The notes under the pieces were generated by a model. That model made no database searches. It saw only the letters and a program-made list of their open reading frames with translations, and was not told the origin of the DNA. A stretch of DNA of 64,000 nt. It comes from Halochromatium roseum (GTDB lineage Bacteria; Pseudomonadota; Gammaproteobacteria; Chromatiales; Chromatiaceae). Positions within the stretch are counted from its first letter, which is position 1. Every line of letters starts with the position of its first letter. Location of the stretch: contig NZ_NHSH01000049.1 of the NCBI RefSeq assembly GCF_016653315.1, forward strand, positions 1-64,000. The letters run 5' to 3'. Both the position numbers and the translations under genes were made by a program. Positions 60,437 through 64,000 of the stretch are shown in pieces.

Positions 60437-60988
60437 TCAGTTGGTGTTCGCTTTGGTCTTACTGCCAGGTAAGAGTGAGCTAGCCGCGACCGGTGGTTGA
60501 TCTTTGGCCTCGGCAGCGCGGTCGGCCAGCGAGATCAGCCAGTAGGTGATACCAAGGCCGACGACGATGACACCCATGCCGATGAGGTCGAGCGCACTGT
60601 ACTCGGCCATATCGAGGATGATGATCTTTCGCGCAATGGCCATGATCGCGGTCGCCACCACCAGCTTCATCGGGAACACATCAGAGCGGATGTAGAGCCT
60701 GATGTTGGAGAAGATCTCGTAAGCGATCAGCACCGCGAGGAAGGCGCCAAAGGTCTTGATGATGTCCGGAATCAGGAAATAGGGCGGCTGGATCAGATTA
60801 AGGTAGATGGTGTGGAGCACGCTGATCACGCCGACCAGGATCACGAACACCATCGCGATCGCGAGCACATAGGCAGCGACGCGCATGATCCGATGCAGCC
60901 AGCGCAGGATCGGGTCGCGCTCGTTGGTCGGTAGCTCGTCGTGACCAGTGCTGTTCTGGTCGCTGGTCTGATTAGCGTTGTCGATCAA
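60437..60988 (-). CDS. PsiE-like phosphate-starvation-inducible membrane protein
   Basis: A 183-residue membrane protein with four helices (AAYVLAIAMVFVILVGVIS, TFGAFLAVLIAYEIFSNI, LVVATAIMAIARKIIILDM, ALDLIGMGVIVVGLGITYW) in the PsiE family arrangement. Function is unknown; PsiE is induced by phosphate starvation in E. coli. The likely start is TTG at 60988, preceded by caggag eight bases upstream, directly after the DUF3298 stop; no suitable ATG is in frame nearby. It is coupled to the upstream gene. Confidence 0.8.
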   Translation of the reverse strand: MIDNANQTSDQNSTGHDELPTNERDPILRWLHRIMRVAAYVLAIAMVFVILVGVISVLHTIYLNLIQPPYFLIPDIIKTFGAFLAVLIAYEIFSNIRLYIRSDVFPMKLVVATAIMAIARKIIILDMAEYSALDLIGMGVIVVGLGITYWLISLADRAAEAKDQPPVAASSLLPGSKTKANTN

Positions 60989-60989
60989 G

Positions 60990-61799
60990 TCACAGCTCCT
61001 GATTCGGGAATAGTTTCGGATTGAGCACGGCGCTGAGGCTGGAGTAGGGCAGCAGTAGACGGGTGATGCCAATCGCATAGGGGCCGATCTGATACAGGCC
61101 GAAGACCACCTCAAGACCTTCTGCAATCGGCAGAAGCACCTGATAATTGTCAGGTTCAGGTGCGGTGCCACTGACCAACCATTCGTCATCAGGCACGAAC
61201 GACTCGCGCTGGATCAGCGCCTGGTAGCTGGCCTCGGAAAGGCGTTGTTGCCAGTCGCTGTCTGGCTTGAAGAGCGCGGACACCGGTATCGGCTCACCGC
61301 TCTGGCGGCTCAATACCAAGGCCTGGTTCTCGGTGCCGCCGTGGGCGCCGCCGGTGAAATGGTAGGTCTCAAGCTCAAGGGTCCAGAAGACCGGGCCTTG
61401 GTAGCGCAGTTCGCCGGTGATCGAGAGGCCCCAGGGCGGACCGAGATGCTCCCCGTCGTTGCCGGCCAGAAAGCTTTGGTACTCGTCGCGAAAGGCGTCG
61501 ACCTGACTCAGCACCTGTTGTTCGATGAGACGGTTGGCCGCGGTGATAGCGGCAGTGGACTCGCCCTCCGCGTCGCTCAGCTGAACGAATTGCGCGGCGA
61601 TCTCGATCTTCGGCCCATCTTGGGTCAGGCGCACCAGGCCATCCTCGTGTGTGATCTCGATCGGGCCGATCTCTGTGGCCACGCTGAGGTTGCCGCTGGC
61701 CGAGACCAGAAGCAGGGCGGCAAGCGCGGTGCGCCAAAAGACAGGTGCTGTCACCGGTTTGCTCGATGTTGCTCTTTGGGGCTTGGTCGAAAGGTTCAT
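60990..61799 (-). CDS. DUF3298-domain exported protein
   Basis: A 269-residue exported protein with an N-terminal signal (FWRTALAALLLVSASGNLSVA). It has a DUF4163-like part (IEIAAQFVQLSDAEGE, LELETYHFTGGAHGGTENQA) and a DUF3298-like C-terminal part (GLEVVFGLYQIGPYAIG), as found in RsiV/PdaC-type proteins that bind peptidoglycan or lysozyme. The ATG at 61799 is used; the TTG at 61808 overlaps hicB. Its stop is one base before the likely TTG start of the PsiE-like gene. Confidence 0.82.
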   Translation of the reverse strand: MNLSTKPQRATSSKPVTAPVFWRTALAALLLVSASGNLSVATEIGPIEITHEDGLVRLTQDGPKIEIAAQFVQLSDAEGESTAAITAANRLIEQQVLSQVDAFRDEYQSFLAGNDGEHLGPPWGLSITGELRYQGPVFWTLELETYHFTGGAHGGTENQALVLSRQSGEPIPVSALFKPDSDWQQRLSEASYQALIQRESFVPDDEWLVSGTAPEPDNYQVLLPIAEGLEVVFGLYQIGPYAIGITRLLLPYSSLSAVLNPKLFPNQEL

Positions 61800-61800
61800 C

Positions 61801-62022
61801 TTAGGCAACCTCGCTCATAGGGCGGATCTTTGGCGCTGGGAGTACGCGATTCTCTGCTTTGAAGTGATTCACGACATCCTGCACGACCTCGCAAAGCTCA
61901 GCATAGAGCGCGACTGGGTCGTCACCATGTATTCCAGTGATGAGGTCAGGGCATTTCCCGATATACACTTGATCTTCATCACTCCACTCCACCCACTTGT
62001 GGTATTGATCGAAATCTTTCAT
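61801..62022 (-). CDS. hicB: HicB-family antitoxin
   Basis: A 73-residue HicB domain (YHKWVEWSDEDQVYIGKCPD, then IHGDDPVALYAELCEVVQ). HicB neutralises the HicA RNase and represses the operon. It overlaps hicA by 4 bases and is followed almost directly by the DUF3298 gene, so the toxin-antitoxin pair sits inside a larger transcription unit between nrdA and nrdB. Confidence 0.85.
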   Translation of the reverse strand: MKDFDQYHKWVEWSDEDQVYIGKCPDLITGIHGDDPVALYAELCEVVQDVVNHFKAENRVLPAPKIRPMSEVA

Positions 62023-62222
62023 TTGCTCACCGTTGCGATTGCCTGCGCGACTTGCTTCTCTTGATAACGTCTCGCGTCGTCGCCGAGTTTGCCGCTGACG
62101 GTCACCACGCCCGGATACTTTGGATGCACAAGTTTCCGGTGGGAGCCTTTGCCTGCACCTTGGATCTCTTCAAAGCCTGATTTCTTGAGTGCTGTCAGCA
62201 GGTCACGAATTTTCTGCGGCAT
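62019..62222 (-). CDS. hicA: HicA-family mRNA interferase toxin
   Basis: A 67-residue HicA toxin with a double-stranded RNA-binding-like fold; the catalytic His is in GKGSHRKLVHP near residue 28, followed by VVTVSGKLGDDARRY. It cleaves mRNA. The order hicA-hicB is standard. It begins about 38 bases after the nrdA stop. Confidence 0.9.
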   Translation of the reverse strand: MPQKIRDLLTALKKSGFEEIQGAGKGSHRKLVHPKYPGVVTVSGKLGDDARRYQEKQVAQAIATVSK

Positions 62223-62259
62223 TGATGAACCTTACTTGTGTGCTTGAACGAAACGTTCA

Positions 62260-64000
62260 TCACTGGCAGCTCTCACACTCTGGATCATCGATCGAGCAGG
62301 CCTTGGGCGCTGGGTCGACAGGCTTGCCGCCGCCGTTTGACTTTGCCTTTCCCGGTGACTGATAAGAGCCCCCAACGGCCGAGAGGCGATTCGCTCTGCT
62401 GGTATCCGCCATGGTCGACTTCTCGACATGGGTGGCGCCCATCGAGCGCAGGTAGTAGGTGGTCTTCAGCCCGCGCACCCAGGCCAGCTTGTAGAGGTTG
62501 TCGAGCTTCTTGCCGCTCGGCTCGCTCATATAGAGGTTCAGGCTCTGTGCCTGATCCAGCCATTTCTGGCGTCGGCTGCCGGCCTCGACCAGCCAGCGTG
62601 GGTCGACCTCAAACGCAGTGGCATAAAGCTCCTTTAGCTCATCGGGGATGCGGTCGATCTGCTGCAGGCTGCCGTCGTAGTACTTGAGGTCGCTGACCAT
62701 GACGCTGTCCCAGAGTCCGAGCGCCTTGAGATCGCGCACCAGGTAGGGATTGACGACGGTGAACTCGCCGGAGAGGTTCGATTTGACGAACAGGTTCTGA
62801 TAGGTCGGCTCGATCGATTGGCTGACGCCGACGATGTTGCTGATGGTCGCGGTCGGGGCGATCGCCAGGCAGTTGCTGTTGCGCATGCCGATTGTCGTGA
62901 CCCGCTCGCGCAGGCTGTTCCAGTCCAGCGTTGTGCTGGTATCCATCTCCAGATAGCCGCCGCGGCCTTCGGCTAGGCGTTGGACGCTGTCGATCGGCAG
63001 GATGCCCTGGCTCCAAAGGCTGCCATCGAAGCTCTGATAGCGCCCGCGCTCGGCAGCCAGCTCGCTGCTCGCCTCGATCGCGTAGTAGCTCAGCGCCTCC
63101 ATACTGTGATCGGCGAAGCGCACCGCGTCTTGGCTGGCATAGGGGATGCGCAGCTCGTAGAGCGCATCCTGAAAGCCCATGAGGCCCAAGCCGACCGGCC
63201 GATGACGCAGGTTGGAATTGCGCGCCTGCGGCACGTTGTAGAAGTTGTAGTCGATGACGTTATCGAGCATGCGCATCGCGGTGCGCACGGTCTTGCGTAG
63301 CTTGGCGGTGTCGAGCCCGCGCTCGCTGACATGTGCGGCCAGGTTCACCGAGCCTAGGTTGCAGACCGCGATCTCCCGATCGTTGGTGTGCAGGGTGATC
63401 TCGGTGCAGAGGTTGCTGCTGTGCACCTGACCGACATGCTGATTGGTGTAGCGCAGGTTGCAGGGGTCCTTGAACGCGATCCAGGGATGACCGGTCTCGA
63501 ACAGCATTGCCAGCATCTTGCGCCAGAGGTCGACGGCCTTGATGCGCTTGGTCACCTTCAGCTCGCCATGCTCGGCGCGAGCCTCGTAGCCGAGATAGGC
63601 CTCCTCGAAGGCTTGGCCGGTCAGGTCGTGCAGGTCTGGGGTCTCGTCGGGTGAGAACAGGGTCCAGTGCTGATCCTCGGCGACGCGCTTCATGAACAGA
63701 TCCGGCACCCAGTTGGCGGTGTTCATGTCGTGGGTGCGGCGCCGTTCATCGCCAGTGTTCTTCCGGAGATCCAGGAACTCCTCGATGTCGATATGCCAGG
63801 TCTCGAGGTAGGCGCAGACCGCGCCTCGCCGCTTACCACCTTGGTTCACGGCTACCGCCGTATCGTTGGCCACCTTCAGGAAAGGCACCACACCCTGGCT
63901 CTTGCCATTGGTTCCCTTGATATGCGCACCCATGCCGCGCACCCGGGTCCAGTCGTTACCCAGACCGCCAGCGAATTTGCTCAGCAGGGCGTTGTCCTTG
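62260..64000 (-). CDS. nrdA: Ribonucleotide reductase class I alpha subunit (NrdA), N-terminus outside the window
   Basis: At least 580 residues of the catalytic subunit; the frame is open to the window edge, so the start is missing. Visible features are [27 protein letters not shown], the active-site region CTEITL and CNLGSVNLA, and [10 protein letters not shown]. The end [11 protein letters not shown] holds the C-terminal Cys pair that is recharged by thioredoxin or glutaredoxin. NrdA with NrdB reduces ribonucleoside diphosphates. The gene belongs with nrdB at 58859-60307, but hicAB, DUF3298 and PsiE-like genes separate them. Confidence 0.94.
   Translation of the reverse strand, partial: KDNALLSKFAGGLGNDWTRVRGMGAHIKGTNGKSQGVVPFLKVANDTAVAVNQGGKRRGAVCAYLETWHIDIEEFLDLRKNTGDERRRTHDMNTANWVPDLFMKRVAEDQHWTLFSPDETPDLHDLTGQAFEEAYLGYEARAEHGELKVTKRIKAVDLWRKMLAMLFETGHPWIAFKDPCNLRYTNQHVGQVHSSNLCTEITLHTNDREIAVCNLGSVNLAAHVSERGLDTAKLRKTVRTAMRMLDNVIDYNFYNVPQARNSNLRHRPVGLGLMGFQDALYELRIPYASQDAVRFADHSMEALSYYAIEASSELAAERGRYQSFDGSLWSQGILPIDSVQRLAEGRGGYLEMDTSTTLDWNSLRERVTTIGMRNSNCLAIAPTATISNIVGVSQSIEPTYQNLFVKSNLSGEFTVVNPYLVRDLKALGLWDSVMVSDLKYYDGSLQQIDRIPDELKELYATAFEVDPRWLVEAGSRRQKWLDQAQSLNLYMSEPSGKKLDNLYKLAWVRGLKTTYYLRSMGATHVEKSTMADTSRANRLSAVGGSYQSPGKAKSNGGGKPVDPAPKACSIDDPECESCQ

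Noticed and set aside
1..64000. tRNA, rRNA, prophage or classical insertion sequence
   Set aside because: No cloverleaf or rRNA-like sequence, no integrase or transposase, and no phage structural genes were recognised in either strand.

Overview
The window looks like a chromosomal segment of a GC-rich gammaproteobacterium, most plausibly a purple sulfur bacterium or close relative (Chromatiaceae-like). The basis is the gene complement and protein style (assimilatory CysD and CysN/C, MetY, cytochrome b561 with PepSY and a two-component pair, a class I ribonucleotide reductase, many Uma2 and HicAB genes), not a database match. No rRNA, tRNA, CRISPR array, phage or classical insertion sequence was recognised.

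Layout. 0.2-6.1 kb: an unrecognised, possibly lipocalin-like protein, a solitary mreB, then PepSY, response regulator, sensor kinase and cytochrome b561. 6.1-12.5 kb: a plastic region with two 523-residue ATPase/PD-(D/E)XK paralogues, a Uma2 nuclease, dsbB, gene remnants and simple tandem repeats. 12.5-19.1 kb: a minus-strand arsenic gene set, [29 protein letters not shown] ribbon-thioredoxin, in which ArsJ carries an extra HlyD-like C-terminal region. 19.2-23.2 kb: a divergent plus-strand operon of corrinoid protein, UroD-family methyltransferase and a DUF1638-like/PAS/GGDEF protein. 23.3-25.9 kb: a LysM coiled-coil protein and TrpB2. 26.4-30.4 kb: three genes of unknown function, two coiled-coil proteins around a DUF6384-like membrane protein. 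30.6-35.5 kb: an osmoprotectant-type ABC system split by a cassette holding HigBA and a membrane protein, with copies of a palindromic repeat at its edges. 35.6-46 kb: a coiled-coil membrane protein, a B12-binding radical SAM protein, TreZ, a class II photolyase fused to a renalase-like flavoprotein, Fic, Uma2 and an orphan HicB. 46-64 kb: housekeeping genes (CysN/C, CysD, GltX, MetY, NrdB, NrdA) mixed with envelope proteins (SOUL, YcbK-like, lytic transglycosylase, pentapeptide repeat, PDZ, PsiE-like, DUF3298) and HicAB.

How it fits together. In the arsenic operon GAPDH should form 1-arseno-3-phosphoglycerate, ArsJ should export it, the permease should export trivalent organoarsenicals, and ArsR should control the set. 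The operon opposite combines B12 methyl-transfer proteins with a c-di-GMP synthase, which suggests a link between corrinoid or methyl status and second-messenger signalling. Two dispersed repeat families (A, about 55 bp, six copies; B, about 78 bp palindrome, three full and one half copy) sit at gene ends and cassette borders. Short in-frame repeat expansions recur inside unrelated proteins. Together these point to a genome shaped by slippage and small repeats.
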